The notes under the pieces are model-generated. The model was not told where the DNA came from. It ran no database searches and saw nothing but the letters and a program-made list of their open reading frames with translations. From Sulfurovum sp. (GTDB lineage: Bacteria > Campylobacterota > Campylobacteria > Campylobacterales > Sulfurovaceae): 12,922 nucleotides of DNA. Of this stretch, positions 12,885 to 12,922 are shown piece by piece (positions within the stretch are counted from its first letter, which is position 1; each line of letters opens with the position of its first letter). The DNA is taken from positions 1 to 12,922 of the forward strand of contig WGDG01000246.1 of NCBI GenBank assembly GCA_015493425.1, read 5' to 3'. The translations under genes and the position numbers were made by a program.

Positions 12885-12922
12885 CATGATTATTCTACCC
12901 GCGTCTGAATGTACTTCCGGAC

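Noticed and set aside
12885..12922. Start of another plus-strand gene at the right edge (ATG at 12909)
   Set aside because: No ribosome site, and only a few codons are visible before the window ends.

Overview
The window looks like ordinary chromosomal core sequence of a Campylobacterota (epsilonproteobacterial) chemolithotroph, probably near Sulfurovum or Sulfurimonas. The grounds are: (i) the run folD - lepB - M50 membrane protease - rpiB - (trxA) - apt, which matches, from memory, the Helicobacter pylori block around HP0572-HP0577; (ii) promoters with strong, often extended -10 boxes and no clear -35; (iii) small periplasmic c-type cytochromes; (iv) moderate, even GC content. No database was searched, so the genus is an inference. 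Thirteen complete protein genes and one gene cut by the left edge are supported. No tRNA, rRNA, CRISPR array, insertion sequence, integrase or phage gene was seen.

Layout. 1-429: 3' end of a c-type cytochrome gene. 468-1555: a two-gene operon of a soluble coiled-coil protein and a lipoprotein, coupled by a 1-base overlap. 1556-2038: a cold-shock protein gene with a long structured 5' leader and a 3' hairpin. 2084-3905 (minus): an operon of a mono-haem cytochrome c followed by a DUF4139-like secreted protein. 3994-6938 (plus): folD, lepB, an M50-family membrane metalloprotease and rpiB, with almost no gaps among the first three. 7010-7384 (minus): a thioredoxin, divergent from apt (7508-8065). 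8159-9388: a solitary trpB behind its own promoter. 9585-10529 (minus): a ten-helix BASS/ACR3-like transporter. 10763-11224: a free-standing CZB zinc-binding protein. 11221-12852 (minus): a Kef-type CPA2 antiporter with a C-terminal TrkA-N domain, sharing 4 bases with the CZB gene tail to tail.

Functionally the window mixes housekeeping metabolism (one-carbon folate cycle, pentose phosphate isomerisation, adenine salvage, tryptophan synthesis), protein export and membrane proteolysis (LepB with the M50 protease), thiol redox, periplasmic electron transfer, and ion or metal sensing and transport. The best candidates for something little described are the coiled-coil/lipoprotein pair, the cytochrome/DUF4139 pair, the free-standing CZB protein, and several REP-like palindromes between genes. 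I found no convincing new defence, mobile or biosynthetic system.

Several starts were moved inward because a good ribosome binding site supports the inner codon: 468 (not 426), 10529 (not 10583) and 12852 (not 12864).
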